From CAZRVH01 sp964624905 (lineage in GTDB: Bacteria > Patescibacteriota > Gracilibacteria > Peribacterales > Peribacteraceae), in NCBI GenBank assembly GCA_964624905.1, contig CAZUYK010000003.1, positions 1-64,000 of the forward strand: a stretch of 64,000 bases of DNA. Reading direction: 5' to 3'. A model generated the notes under the pieces. It saw only the letters and a program-made list of their open reading frames with translations. It did not search any database and had not been told where the DNA came from. Position 1 is the stretch's first letter. Each line of letters starts with the position of its first letter. The position numbers and the translations under genes are program-made. This document shows, in pieces, positions 25,955 through 35,159 of this stretch.

Positions 25955-27082
25955 ATGACACACGCACGCCTGTTTCTTGCATCCTTACTCACGCTCGCTT
26001 TCCTGCCGACGGCGCAAGCCCAGGTGGAGGACCCTACGAGTGATGATTTTTTCAAAGCGACGGTCGATGCAATCGTATCCGAACAAACGGACGAGGATCC
26101 CTCTTTCCCGCGCACGGTGCAAACGGTGCGCTTCCGGTTGGAAAACGGCGAAACGTTCGTACTGGAGTACGACGTGCAGGGCGAGCATGCACCGAAGCTA
26201 TCGATTGGTGAAACGGTTGTGGCGGAACGGCTGACGAAATCCGACGGATCCGTGGAATATTTCGTGAAGGAAAAATACCGCCTCACCGGCATCCTGTGGC
26301 TGCTCGCGATCTTCGCGGTCGCTGTCGTCGCGTTGGGCGGCAAGACGGGACTCAGTTCGATCGCCGGTCTCCTCGTGAGTATCGGCATCCTCGTCTTCTT
26401 CGTCATGCCGCGCATCATCGCGGGAGGCGACCCCCTCCTCGCCTGCTTCCTGGGATCCGTCGCCATCGCGTGCACGTCCCTGTACCTCGCCCACGGTTTC
26501 CGCAGGAGAACATCCGTGGCATTGGCATCGACGCTCATCACGTTGACGGCGAGCCTGGCACTGTCCGTCATTTTCGTGACTGTCGCGAAATTATTCGGAA
26601 TGGGAACGGAGGAAGCGATGTTCCTGCAATCCGGCCAACTGCAAGGAATTGACCTGAAAGGACTGTTACTGGGAGGCATCATCATCGGATGTCTCGGCGT
26701 GCTCGACGACATCACGACGGCCCAGACCGCCGCCGTGGACGAAATCCGCAAGGCGAACCCCTCGCTGACGAAATCCAAACTCCGCGCCGCAGGCCTGTCG
26801 GTGGGCAAGGAACATATCGCATCCCTCATCAATACGCTCGCACTCGCCTACATCGGCACATCACTCCCCCTTTTGCTGCTCTTGCATTCGCAATCGAACC
26901 AAGCCTTTCCCGTCTGGGTGACGTTGAACGGCGAATTCCTGGCGGAGGAAATCGTACGCACGCTGGTGGGAAGCATGACGCTGCTCATCGCGGTTCCCGT
27001 CTCGACCTGGATGGCTTCCTTATTGCTGACCAAAGACACGCCCGATGACGGACGCGGACACCACCATGTCCATTCTCACTGA
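25955..27082 (+). CDS. YibE/F-like membrane protein
   Basis: 375 aa. Signal peptide about 1-23, a short extracytoplasmic beta domain (about 30-110), then eight or so TM helices with the family's LGVLDDITTAQTAAVDE and GKEHIASLINTLALAYIGT motifs. It ends in a His-rich tail (GHHHVHSH) that may bind metal. Known: YibE/F (PF07907-type) proteins are widespread membrane proteins of unknown transport function. Convergent with the flippase-like gene, overlapping 7 bp at the stops. Confidence 0.8.
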   Translation: MTHARLFLASLLTLAFLPTAQAQVEDPTSDDFFKATVDAIVSEQTDEDPSFPRTVQTVRFRLENGETFVLEYDVQGEHAPKLSIGETVVAERLTKSDGSVEYFVKEKYRLTGILWLLAIFAVAVVALGGKTGLSSIAGLLVSIGILVFFVMPRIIAGGDPLLACFLGSVAIACTSLYLAHGFRRRTSVALASTLITLTASLALSVIFVTVAKLFGMGTEEAMFLQSGQLQGIDLKGLLLGGIIIGCLGVLDDITTAQTAAVDEIRKANPSLTKSKLRAAGLSVGKEHIASLINTLALAYIGTSLPLLLLLHSQSNQAFPVWVTLNGEFLAEEIVRTLVGSMTLLIAVPVSTWMASLLLTKDTPDDGRGHHHVHSH

Positions 27083-28023
27083 GAAGCAGACGTTCTCCTG
27101 CGCCTCCAGTGCGATTCGTAGACCAGCAGCGCCAACGAGGACGCGGCGAGCGGAATGACGTAGAACAGGATGCGGAACGCCAGCACCGCAGCGAACACCG
27201 TTTCGGGAGCGTAGAAGTTGCCGAGTAACAGGAGGACCATCGCGTCGAACACGCCGATGCCTCCGGGGATCTGCGCGGCGAACGTCACCACCTGCATGAT
27301 GATGTACAAACCCAGGAACGCGGGCAGGGACAATGCATCGGAAGGCGGCAGGAGGAAATACAGGACCGACCCCGTCAGGATCACTTCCCCGCCGGACAGG
27401 AGGATTTGGGAAAAGGAAATCTTGAACGAAGGGACGTGCACCTCCCTTCCGAACACGCGGACATCCTGTCCGGCATGCAGCAACGACGTGGCCAGGTACG
27501 CCACTACCGGGATCAGAAGCAACACACCGATCAGTTGGATCGTAGGCACGGGCAAGAAGATGAGGTGCGCCAACGTATCGGGCGCGATCAGCATCGTCAC
27601 TCCCGAGATGAGGAAGAGGCAGAGGGTGAACGTCGTGAAACCGAATGCGATGATCTTCGCGATTTCCCCCGTATTCAACCCTGCGTCGGAATAGATGCGG
27701 TAGCGCACCGCCCCTCCGGTGACGAGCGCGAGGCCGACGGCGTAGCTGAAAATGCTGGCGATGAGGGATGCGAAGAAGACCCGGGGGAAACTGACATCAT
27801 GCTTGAAATACAACACGGCAAGCATGTCGTACGTGCCCATGATCGCGTAGATGCCCGCCGTGGAAAGAGCGGCATACAAGACGCGGCGAGGCGCGATGCT
27901 TTGGAACGACGCCCACACCTCGTTCATATCGTAGGTACGCACCATGTCGAACAGGACCCATGCCGCCACGGCGAAAATGGCGATACTGACGAACGACCCG
28001 ATGAGGTGTTTGCGGGAAAGCAT
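27076..28023 (-). CDS. Lysylphosphatidylglycerol synthase-type flippase-like membrane protein
   Basis: 315 aa, about eight TM helices, with VGLALVTGGAVRYRIYSDAG and AAQIPGGIGVFDAMVLLLL, the hallmarks of the UPF0104 / LPG synthase TM (flippase) domain. Known: MprF-type proteins use this domain to flip lipids; stand-alone versions accompany glycosyltransferases. It starts 5 bp after the GT2 gene that precedes it, so the pair may make and flip a glycolipid (inference). Confidence 0.8.
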   Translation of the reverse strand: MLSRKHLIGSFVSIAIFAVAAWVLFDMVRTYDMNEVWASFQSIAPRRVLYAALSTAGIYAIMGTYDMLAVLYFKHDVSFPRVFFASLIASIFSYAVGLALVTGGAVRYRIYSDAGLNTGEIAKIIAFGFTTFTLCLFLISGVTMLIAPDTLAHLIFLPVPTIQLIGVLLLIPVVAYLATSLLHAGQDVRVFGREVHVPSFKISFSQILLSGGEVILTGSVLYFLLPPSDALSLPAFLGLYIIMQVVTFAAQIPGGIGVFDAMVLLLLGNFYAPETVFAAVLAFRILFYVIPLAASSLALLVYESHWRRRRTSASQ

Positions 28024-28028
28024 GGGGA

Positions 28029-28745
28029 TTACCGACGGTGGTCAGCATACTCCTTCGTCACGGTTTTCTCGAAATACGCCTGCGTGAAGTAATTGATGGC
28101 GTACTTCGTGCCAGCGCGGACGAATCCTTCCGCCTTGAGCCTGCGTGCGGACGAATAGTTGAAGAAGCGAGTGTTCCATTTCACCTTGCCCACCTTGTGC
28201 AGGCGTCGCGCGATGTTCGTATCGTCGCCGTAGAACGGGATGCTCGTGTCGAATCCCCCGATCTGCACCAATGCGTCGCGCTTCACCACGTGGTTCGCGC
28301 CGAGCGCGGCGAATTTCTTGTGCCAGTAGGCAGGCAGGGCACCGGCCATCCACCATGCGTAGACCATCGCGCTCTGGACCTTCGGGAGATCGTAGTATTT
28401 GAACGGCCCGCTGAGCGACACGATCTCCGGGTCCTTGGCGAATTCATCCTTGATCATGGGAATCCATTCGTCGTGGATGCGGCTGTCGGCGTCGATGTAG
28501 GCGATGAGATGCCCCTTGGCTTCCTCGAATCCGCGGTGACGGGCGAAACCCGTTCCCTTGCGATGTTCGTGCACGACCTTCACGCCGGGATACGACGCGG
28601 CGACCTCCGCGGTTTTATCCTGGGAGGCATTATTCACCACTATGATTTCGATGACGTCGTCCGTCTTATGCCGAAGGACACTTTCGAGGCAGGCCCCGAT
28701 GAATTGTTCCTCGTTATAAGCGGGAATGACGATACTGATGGTCAT
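28029..28745 (-). CDS. Family 2 glycosyltransferase
   Basis: 238 aa. Seen: SIVIPAYNEEQFIGACLESV at the N-terminus, VVNNASQDKT, YIDADSRIHDEWI with the DxD metal motif, and the acceptor-side loop FYGDDTNIARRLHKVGKV (ED/DD motif). No TM helices. It transfers a sugar from a nucleotide donor to a lipid or polymer at the inner membrane face. Followed 5 bp later by the flippase-like gene. Confidence 0.85.
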   Translation of the reverse strand: MTISIVIPAYNEEQFIGACLESVLRHKTDDVIEIIVVNNASQDKTAEVAASYPGVKVVHEHRKGTGFARHRGFEEAKGHLIAYIDADSRIHDEWIPMIKDEFAKDPEIVSLSGPFKYYDLPKVQSAMVYAWWMAGALPAYWHKKFAALGANHVVKRDALVQIGGFDTSIPFYGDDTNIARRLHKVGKVKWNTRFFNYSSARRLKAEGFVRAGTKYAINYFTQAYFEKTVTKEYADHRR

Positions 28746-28842
28746 AGGGTTGGGACCGATCCATTTTACTTGTCTTGTGTTCGGCGGGCAATCAGAATAG
28801 GCTTGATGTGGATAGGCTCACTTTCGCCAATAAAGCCTTTTT

Positions 28843-29646
28843 ATGCGTTCCATTGCCCACATTTCCGATCTGCACTTCGGCCGCGAGGATCCGGAGATCG
28901 CTGAAGCGTTGCTGAAGGATCTGCAATCGTTCCAACCGTCGCTTGTGATCGTGAGCGGGGACCTGACGCAACGCGCGAGCAAAGTGCAGTTCAAGGCGGC
29001 CGCATCCTATTTGAAACGCATCCCCTTCCCTTTGTTCATCGTACCGGGCAACCATGATATCCCCCTGTACAACGTCCTCAGGAGATTCATCAGCCCCCTA
29101 CGCCAGTATAAGAAGCATATTTCCCCCGACGTCGGCCCCCTGTTCAACGACGGGAAGATCGCTGTGGTGGGAATCAACACCGCGAAGTCCCTCGCGATCA
29201 AGAACGGGCGCATTTCCAAAAAACAAATCGGCATCCTGACCGAGAGCATTTCGACGATTGAAAAATCGATCTTCACCATCGTCGTCACGCATCATCCGCT
29301 CATCACCCCGCACGCGAAGCGCATGCAAAAATTCGTCATCCGGTCGAACATGGCGCTCAACGCCCTGGACGAAAGCGGCGTCGATCTGCTTCTTTCGGGC
29401 CACAAGCACAAAACGTACCACGGCGACATCCGCGATCTGCGCCCCACCACCAAGTGTTCGATGATCCTCGCGCAGGCAGGCACGGCGATATCTGAACGCA
29501 GGCGCAACGAACCCAACGCCTACAACGTCATCAAGGTGAAGAAGTCGACGGTACAGGTGATCGTGAGATCGTTCGACGATGGCACATTCCGCACCATCGC
29601 GGAAACGACGTACGTGAGAAAGGACAACAAGTGGATGACGGCCTGA
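28843..29646 (+). CDS. Calcineurin-like metallophosphoesterase
   Basis: 267 aa. Metal-binding motifs in order: HISDLHFGRED, VSGDLTQ, PGNHDIP, VTHHPLI and SGHKHKTYHG. These five blocks are complete for the dinuclear metal site of the Icc/CpdA-like family. Substrate unknown (a cyclic nucleotide phosphodiesterase role is typical of the nearest named relatives but is not shown). No signal peptide. Confidence 0.85.
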   Translation: MRSIAHISDLHFGREDPEIAEALLKDLQSFQPSLVIVSGDLTQRASKVQFKAAASYLKRIPFPLFIVPGNHDIPLYNVLRRFISPLRQYKKHISPDVGPLFNDGKIAVVGINTAKSLAIKNGRISKKQIGILTESISTIEKSIFTIVVTHHPLITPHAKRMQKFVIRSNMALNALDESGVDLLLSGHKHKTYHGDIRDLRPTTKCSMILAQAGTAISERRRNEPNAYNVIKVKKSTVQVIVRSFDDGTFRTIAETTYVRKDNKWMTA

Positions 29647-29712
29647 GAATTCCTGGCGAAAAACAGATCAATCGTATGAAATAGGAGTTACCTCGGAGTA
29701 CAATCCGTACCA

Positions 29713-31818
29713 ATGGACGCGCTTCTCTCCTATCTTCCGGATTTCCAAACGATCGCGTCCCTCGGGTACTGGCTCGTATTCATCGCGGTCCTCGGCGAAT
29801 CGATCGCATTCCTCGGGTTTTTCGTCCCGGGATCCATTATCGTCGTCATTTCGGGCGGCATGGCCGCGCAAGGGGTCTACGATCTTCGCACCCTGTTTTA
29901 CGTGGTCGTCGCAGCGGCGCTCACCGGAAACACCATCAGTTATTTGCTGGGAAGGCACGGCAAGAAAATCCTCCGGAAATATCCTTCGCTCTGGAAGCAT
30001 CTGGAAAAGGGGCAATCGTTCTTCAAGCGCCACGGCGGCAAGAGCATCTTCCTGGGACACTTCCTCGGCCCGCTGAGACACTTGATCCCGATGGTCGCGG
30101 GATTGGCAGAAATGCCGGTTTTGCCGTTCCAACTGGTGAACATCGTGAGCATCTTCGCGTGGAGCGCGGCGCATATCGCAGTGGGATTCTTGTTCGGGGG
30201 ACTTTGGGACATCGCGCTACTGTGGCTCTCGCGCTTCGGCATCGCGATTGTACTGGTTATCGCGGTCATCGCGCTCTTCGCATGGACATGGGAATGGGTA
30301 TTGAAAAAAGGAAAGGAATCCGTGCGTCTTCTGCACTCCCTCTTTGAATCCGTGACGGAAATCATAGGACGCCAACCCAATGTGAAGAAATTCCTTGTAA
30401 AACACGAAACATCAGTTTCTTTTATTGCGGCCCGTTTCTCACGGCAAAGTTTCTTCGGACTTCCTTTTACCCTGCTGGCAATCGTCAGTATCTATGGACT
30501 TGGTCTCCTTACCGATTTCGTGCGCGAAATCACCTTCCCCTCTTCCTTCTCGGCGCTGGACGAGCGCATCGCCCACCTGCTCTTCGATTTCCGCCATCCT
30601 CTTGTTGCGAACTTCTTCTATTTCATCACGCTTTTCGCCCAGACCGGAGTGATCATCGCGGTCATGTTCTTTCTCACCCTTCTCCTATGGCAGAAGAGGC
30701 ACGCCATCTTCGCGTTCGGTTTGTGGCTGACGCTGTTCCTCAGCGAACTCCTCACCCAGGGCGGCAAAATCCTGTTCCAACGCCTGCGGCCGGAGGAACT
30801 GCTCCGCGCGATAAGCGAGGATTCCTTCTCGTTCCCCAGCATGCACGCCGCCACGGCGGCCGCGTTCACCGGTTACATCGCGTACATGGTGGTGCGCACG
30901 TCGCACTCCTGGACGCTGAAAGTGGGCGCGGTGTTCACGTCGGTCATCGCGATCTTCCTCATCGACCTGAGCCGCATGTACCTGGGCCTTCATTACCTCA
31001 GCGACGTCGTCGCCGGCGACCTTGTGGGGCTCCTCTGCGTCGCCATCGTCATCAGCATTACCGAGTGGCTGCTCGGCAGGGAACAAGAAAATATACCAGT
31101 GCTTCCCATGAAGGTGCTGCAGCGAACGGCTATCTTCCAGATAGTGGTGGTCGTGTGCCTTTTCTTCCTGGTCCCCTCCCCGCTCCTGCAGCAAAGCCCT
31201 CCGCCTCCCGAACGCATCAGCGTTGCCGAAATGCAAAACCTGTTCAAGGACGGCGTCCTTCCGCGCACGACGCAGACGCTGGCGGGAGCAGAGCGACAGC
31301 CGTTGAACGTGCTGTTCCTGGGATCCAGGAAATGCGTTCTGGCAAACCTGAAGCGGGCAGGATGGGTCCGCTCGGACGATATTTCCGTCTCTGCCACATT
31401 CCGACTTCTCCGTTCCGTGATGTTGGGGGAAGCGTATGCATCGGCGCCGTTCGCCCCTGCGTTTTATAACTCCGCACCCCATACTTTCGGATTCGCCCGC
31501 GTCCTTAGCGAAAACGAGCTACGCCCGCATCTCCACCTAAGGATGTGGGAAACGGACTACGATACGAACTACGGCCGGCTCTTCGTCGCGACCGTGAGCT
31601 ACGATACACGCACCCGCTGGGGCATCAGCCATTCTATCGATCCCGCCATAGACACCCAACGCAATAACGTCCTGCGCGACCTCCTGCGCGTTGGCGCGGT
31701 TTCGGTTTACCAAATCCTGCCGTTCACCCCTCGCATCCCGGACAATGCGGAAGCAGGGACGCCTTATAAGACGGACGGAAAAACCGTTCTTATTTTCTTG
31801 AACGGTTGTTCCTCCTGA
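29713..31818 (+). CDS. DedA-PAP2-LssY fusion membrane protein
   Basis: 701 aa with three parts. Residues about 1-200: DedA/SNARE-associated domain (FFVPGSIIVVISGG ... GHFLGPLRHLIPMVAGLAEM). About 225-460: PAP2 lipid phosphatase with KILFQRLRP, FPSMHA and SRMYLGLHYLSDVVAGD, all three catalytic blocks. About 500-690: an LssY C-terminal-like soluble domain (NVLFLGSRK ... LHLRMWE). Known: DedA proteins move undecaprenyl phosphate and PAP2 enzymes dephosphorylate it, so this protein may recycle the wall lipid carrier. TACAAT (29699-29704) is 8 nt before the ATG. The dipZ-like gene follows within 5 bp. Confidence 0.85.
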   Translation: MDALLSYLPDFQTIASLGYWLVFIAVLGESIAFLGFFVPGSIIVVISGGMAAQGVYDLRTLFYVVVAAALTGNTISYLLGRHGKKILRKYPSLWKHLEKGQSFFKRHGGKSIFLGHFLGPLRHLIPMVAGLAEMPVLPFQLVNIVSIFAWSAAHIAVGFLFGGLWDIALLWLSRFGIAIVLVIAVIALFAWTWEWVLKKGKESVRLLHSLFESVTEIIGRQPNVKKFLVKHETSVSFIAARFSRQSFFGLPFTLLAIVSIYGLGLLTDFVREITFPSSFSALDERIAHLLFDFRHPLVANFFYFITLFAQTGVIIAVMFFLTLLLWQKRHAIFAFGLWLTLFLSELLTQGGKILFQRLRPEELLRAISEDSFSFPSMHAATAAAFTGYIAYMVVRTSHSWTLKVGAVFTSVIAIFLIDLSRMYLGLHYLSDVVAGDLVGLLCVAIVISITEWLLGREQENIPVLPMKVLQRTAIFQIVVVVCLFFLVPSPLLQQSPPPPERISVAEMQNLFKDGVLPRTTQTLAGAERQPLNVLFLGSRKCVLANLKRAGWVRSDDISVSATFRLLRSVMLGEAYASAPFAPAFYNSAPHTFGFARVLSENELRPHLHLRMWETDYDTNYGRLFVATVSYDTRTRWGISHSIDPAIDTQRNNVLRDLLRVGAVSVYQILPFTPRIPDNAEAGTPYKTDGKTVLIFLNGCSS

Positions 31819-31823
31819 TACCT

Positions 31824-33626
31824 ATGGCTTCCCTCATTGCCACCTTGTTCCTCGCGGGTGTCCTGACCATCCTGCTCCCGTGCATCCTCCCGCTCATCCC
31901 CATCGTGCTCGGGGTCAGCATCGCGGACCGCGACAAGATCCGTCCGCTCGCGATCGTCGCGGGAATGACCGTGAGCTTCGTCGGTTTCACCTTCGTCCTG
32001 CAGGTGTTCCTGAACCAGTTCGCGGAACTTGCCGATTACCTGCGCATCGCGACCTATTACGTCCTGCTGCTCTTCGGATTCGGGTTCTTCTTTGAAAAAC
32101 GCGCACCGCGTTTCGCGGGTGCGGTCATCGGAAGCCTGTTCTTCCTGGGTAAGGGATGGACCGCAGTGGCATGCGCCGCGATCCTGGGATGCGTCGCGAC
32201 GGAAATCGGCGGCACGGTCGCATCGAGGATCCAACAGCTTGGAGCGGACATCCAGCAAACGACCCGGACAAAATTGGGATCACACGCGTTCCTGAGCCCG
32301 TTCCTCATGGGACTCACGCTCGGACTGGTATGGGTGCCCTGCGCCGGTCCCGCCCTCGGTTTCGCGCTCGCGCTCGTGCGCGAACAGCCGGGCATCACCG
32401 CACTCTTCCTTCTCGGCGTCTACGCGTTGGGCTCCGCGATCCCGTTGCTGCTCATCGGATACGGCGGACAGGCGGCTGTGCATTCGGTCCGCGTCCTGAG
32501 CAAGTACAGCGAGACTGTAAAGAAGATATCGGGCGTGCTGCTGATCCTCTCCGCGATCGGATTCCAATTGAACTTCTTCACCGACTTGCAGACGTGGATT
32601 GCCGGCAACACCGGCTACGGCGCGTTCGCGAACAGGTTGGAGGAATCCTTCTTCGGCGGCGCCCCGACGAACGAGGAATCTCCGCGGGACGGCGCGCTGC
32701 CGATCCTGGGACGGGCGCCCTTCTCGTTCGTGAACCCGGGAACGTGGCACAATACCGAACCGCTGAAGCTGGAGGATCTGCGCGGCAAGGTAGTGCTGAT
32801 CGATTTCTGGACGTATAGCTGCATCAATTGCATTCGCACGTTGCCGCACATCCAAGGGTACTGGGAGAAATATAAAGATTCCCCCTTCGTCTTGGTCGGC
32901 GTGCATACGCCGGAGTTCGTCTTCGAGAAAAACGATGCGAACGTCGCCGCGGCGATCAAGAAGTACGGCCTGACGTATCCCGTCGTGCAGGACAATGACT
33001 TCGGAACGTGGAATGCGTTTCGCAACCGGTACTGGCCGGCAAAATATCTCATCGATACGGAAGGAAACGTACGCTACGTGCACTTCGGCGAAGGAGGATA
33101 CGACGAAACCGATGCCGCGATCGCGGCACTGCTGAAGGAAATCGGCGTGGAGATGCCATCTTCTCTGTCGTCTATTTCTTCTATCGATTCTATTCCCTCC
33201 GATACCGGACCCGTCACGCCCGAAACGTACCTGCACTCCCGAAGCTGGCAGAGTTTCGGCAACAGGAAGGGCGGACCGACCGCCGTGCAGACGGATTACG
33301 TCCTGCCCGAGAAGATGGAAACGGATTCGTACTACCTGGGCGGAACGTGGCAGTTGGTCGACGACGAACGCCAGGTTTTGCGCAGCGACAAGGGCTCCGT
33401 TGGAATCCGCGCCCTGGCCGGAGAAGTGAACCTGGTGCTGGGACCGGAAACGGAAGGAACGTCCGTAAACGCGGACGTGTTCGTGGACGGGGAGAAAACG
33501 AAGACGCTGACGATCGACCATCACGATCTCTACGAACTCTACAAAGGAGAGTACGGCGAACACGACGTCGTAGTGACGTTCGCGAAAAAAGGGATTGCGG
33601 GATACGCCTATACGTTTGGTCGTTGA
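31824..33626 (+). CDS. DipZ-like thiol-disulfide protein (CcdA membrane domain + thioredoxin domain)
   Basis: 600 aa from the ATG at 31824; the in-frame start at 31806 would overlap the previous gene. CcdA/DsbD-type six-helix domain about 1-240 with one redox Cys in LLPCILPLIPIV and the second in VWVPCAGPALGF; thioredoxin/TlpA-like domain about 290-450 with WTYSCINCIRTLPH (CINC at about 332); a C-terminal beta domain about 465-600 (AGEVNLVLGPE). Same order as mycobacterial DipZ. It carries reducing power across the membrane to exported thiols, the counterpart of the DsbB-like oxidant. Confidence 0.88.
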   Translation: MASLIATLFLAGVLTILLPCILPLIPIVLGVSIADRDKIRPLAIVAGMTVSFVGFTFVLQVFLNQFAELADYLRIATYYVLLLFGFGFFFEKRAPRFAGAVIGSLFFLGKGWTAVACAAILGCVATEIGGTVASRIQQLGADIQQTTRTKLGSHAFLSPFLMGLTLGLVWVPCAGPALGFALALVREQPGITALFLLGVYALGSAIPLLLIGYGGQAAVHSVRVLSKYSETVKKISGVLLILSAIGFQLNFFTDLQTWIAGNTGYGAFANRLEESFFGGAPTNEESPRDGALPILGRAPFSFVNPGTWHNTEPLKLEDLRGKVVLIDFWTYSCINCIRTLPHIQGYWEKYKDSPFVLVGVHTPEFVFEKNDANVAAAIKKYGLTYPVVQDNDFGTWNAFRNRYWPAKYLIDTEGNVRYVHFGEGGYDETDAAIAALLKEIGVEMPSSLSSISSIDSIPSDTGPVTPETYLHSRSWQSFGNRKGGPTAVQTDYVLPEKMETDSYYLGGTWQLVDDERQVLRSDKGSVGIRALAGEVNLVLGPETEGTSVNADVFVDGEKTKTLTIDHHDLYELYKGEYGEHDVVVTFAKKGIAGYAYTFGR

Positions 33627-33683
33627 TTGCCTGCATGTAAAGGAGGGATTACTCTTATGTCTCCATCCTTTTCCCATTTTCCC

Positions 33684-34004
33684 ATGAAGAACAAAATCAT
33701 TTCCCTGGCACTCGCCGCATCGCTGCTGGCACCGATGGCCGCATTCGCCGACAGCGACGACAATGAAACGGAGGCACTGCTCAAGGCCAAGCGCGAGGAA
33801 ATCCGCATGATCCTGCGCGACAAGAAAAAGGAAGTGAAGCAGTTCCGCAAGGACATCAAGGTCAGCCGCCGCACGTTGAAGCAGCAGTTGGACGACCTGA
33901 GGGACGAGACGAAGCGTATCCGCCGATCCAAGCATTCATCCTCGTCGTCCTCCTCTTCCTCGAGCACGTCATCGGCCTCCACGAGCAGCGCTTCGTCGAA
34001 TTAA
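33684..34004 (+). CDS. Small secreted coiled-coil protein with poly-Ser tail
   Basis: 106 aa from the ATG at 33684 (earlier in-frame starts lack a signal sequence). Signal peptide about 1-22 (ISLALAASLLAPMAAFA), a charged helix rich in Lys/Arg/Glu (about 30-80, coiled-coil-like), and a C-terminal Ser/Thr run similar to those of the large surface protein and the deacetylase linker. A strong terminator follows. Function unknown. Confidence 0.65.
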   Translation: MKNKIISLALAASLLAPMAAFADSDDNETEALLKAKREEIRMILRDKKKEVKQFRKDIKVSRRTLKQQLDDLRDETKRIRRSKHSSSSSSSSSSTSSASTSSASSN

Positions 34005-34023
34005 CACGGATTCCCGACGTACG

Positions 34024-34050
34024 AAAAACCCCGGAACGCCGGGGTTTTTT
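34024..34050 (+). terminator. Intrinsic terminator, bidirectional
   Basis: AAAAACCCCGG-aac-gCCGGGGTTTTTT. Overlaps the end of the convergent DedA gene (stop at 34049-34051). Confidence 0.85.
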
Positions 34051-34681
34051 ACATGCTTTTTTTACGCTTCCAGTAGTGCCAGCCGAGGAGTGCGACGACT
34101 CCCGCGACAATCACGATCTGCAGCACCTTCTCGGCGGAATCAAGCCCCGACATCAGCGACTCCGCAGCGTTCAGGCCCGTGTAGCCGATGAGCATGAAGC
34201 ATAGGTTTCTGATGTAGAAGCCGACGAACGTGGCGATAAAGAATGTGAACAGGTTGATTTTCAGGATTCCGCACAGCAAGGACACCGGCGTGGACGGCAT
34301 GACCGGGATGGCCCGGATGAACGCAAGGATGAAATCGTCCTTGCGCGTGCCCGTGAATTTCTTGCCGAAGTATTCCAGCTCCGCATGCGACACTCCGATG
34401 TACTTTCCGAAGCGCGGCACCGCGAGATCTTCCAGCTTGTCGCCGATGAAGTAGAAGATGTACGCACTGAGGGTCTTCGTAAACGTTGCAAGGAGGCAAA
34501 TGAAAAGCAGGTACGGGATACCGAGCTGCTGCGTGGCAGTGATGCTGCCGGAAAGCGTGGAAACGAGAGGCGACGGGATGGGTGCAATGATCTCTTCCAC
34601 CACTCCCCCGACCATGACGAACACGGGAAGAGGGACAATCTCGGCAATGCCTTTAAGCCATTCGATAACGGATGCGAACAT
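34049..34681 (-). CDS. DedA/VTT-domain membrane protein
   Basis: 210 aa from the ATG at 34681. Seen: EEIIAPIPSPLVSTLSGSI (membrane re-entrant loop), FILAFIRAIPVMPSTPVSLL and LCGILKINLFTFFIATFVG, the DedA pattern with the Arg-containing motif. About five membrane segments. Likely undecaprenyl-phosphate or other lipid translocase by family. It is separate from the fused DedA domain at 29.7 kb. Confidence 0.8.
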   Translation of the reverse strand: MFASVIEWLKGIAEIVPLPVFVMVGGVVEEIIAPIPSPLVSTLSGSITATQQLGIPYLLFICLLATFTKTLSAYIFYFIGDKLEDLAVPRFGKYIGVSHAELEYFGKKFTGTRKDDFILAFIRAIPVMPSTPVSLLCGILKINLFTFFIATFVGFYIRNLCFMLIGYTGLNAAESLMSGLDSAEKVLQIVIVAGVVALLGWHYWKRKKSM

Positions 34682-34722
34682 GCGCCCATGGTAGCTCAAA
34701 CTTCGCGCCATTGCTGGAAAAA

Positions 34723-34751
34723 TTGCGATTACGTCCTGAAGAGATTATGAT
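34723..34751 (+). promoter_or_regulatory. Promoter of the small lipoprotein gene
   Basis: TTGCGA (34723-34728), 17-bp spacer, TATGAT (34746-34751), then 7 nt to the ATG at 34759; leaderless arrangement. Confidence 0.6.
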
Positions 34752-34758
34752 TTGTCCC

Positions 34759-35061
34759 ATGAAACGCACATTCGCCATCGGCTACGCCTGCCTCCTACTG
34801 GCGGCATGCTCCTCGAACACCGCGAGCATCTTGGACGCGACGCTGGAAAACCCTTCGGGCTTCACCGGCGTGGAAACGATGAACGCGTGCGCGATTGCCT
34901 CGGGGGATTGCTTTGCGTTGGAGGTGGAAAGCGATGGGAAGGGCATCACGCGGATCCATTACCCCACGGATATCTGGGTGGACACCACGGACTCGGGCTG
35001 CAGCAACGGATACTGCTGGGCGACGGACGCGAACGGCGGGGAATGGAAGATGGAACCTTGA
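34759..35061 (+). CDS. Small lipoprotein
   Basis: 100 aa. Lipobox LLLAACSS (Cys about 17). The mature part contains four more Cys (NACAIASGDCFAL, SGCSNGYCWA) spaced as two likely disulfides. No family recognised. The promoter 7 nt upstream fixes the start. Confidence 0.65.
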   Translation: MKRTFAIGYACLLLAACSSNTASILDATLENPSGFTGVETMNACAIASGDCFALEVESDGKGITRIHYPTDIWVDTTDSGCSNGYCWATDANGGEWKMEP

Positions 35062-35102
35062 TATTCGCTTGTTACTTTTTGACTCCCGCCTCGTATAACC
35101 TT

Positions 35103-35159
35103 ATGCAGCTCACAGAGACTGCCGTCTTTCCTTCCCTTTCCCGTGATGCAGCAAACTGA
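35103..35159 (+). CDS. Possible leaderless 18-aa upstream ORF of the sigma gene
   Basis: ATG at 35103 lies 3 nt after TATAAC (35094-35099) and its TGA (35157-35159) overlaps the sigma-gene start (ATG 35146) in another frame. It could couple translation into the sigma gene, which has no SD of its own. Low confidence as a protein. Confidence 0.3.
   Translation: MQLTETAVFPSLSRDAAN

Noticed and set aside
32280..33935. 551-aa open frame on the minus strand
   Set aside because: Antisense to the DipZ-like gene; arginine-rich shadow translation without any domain.
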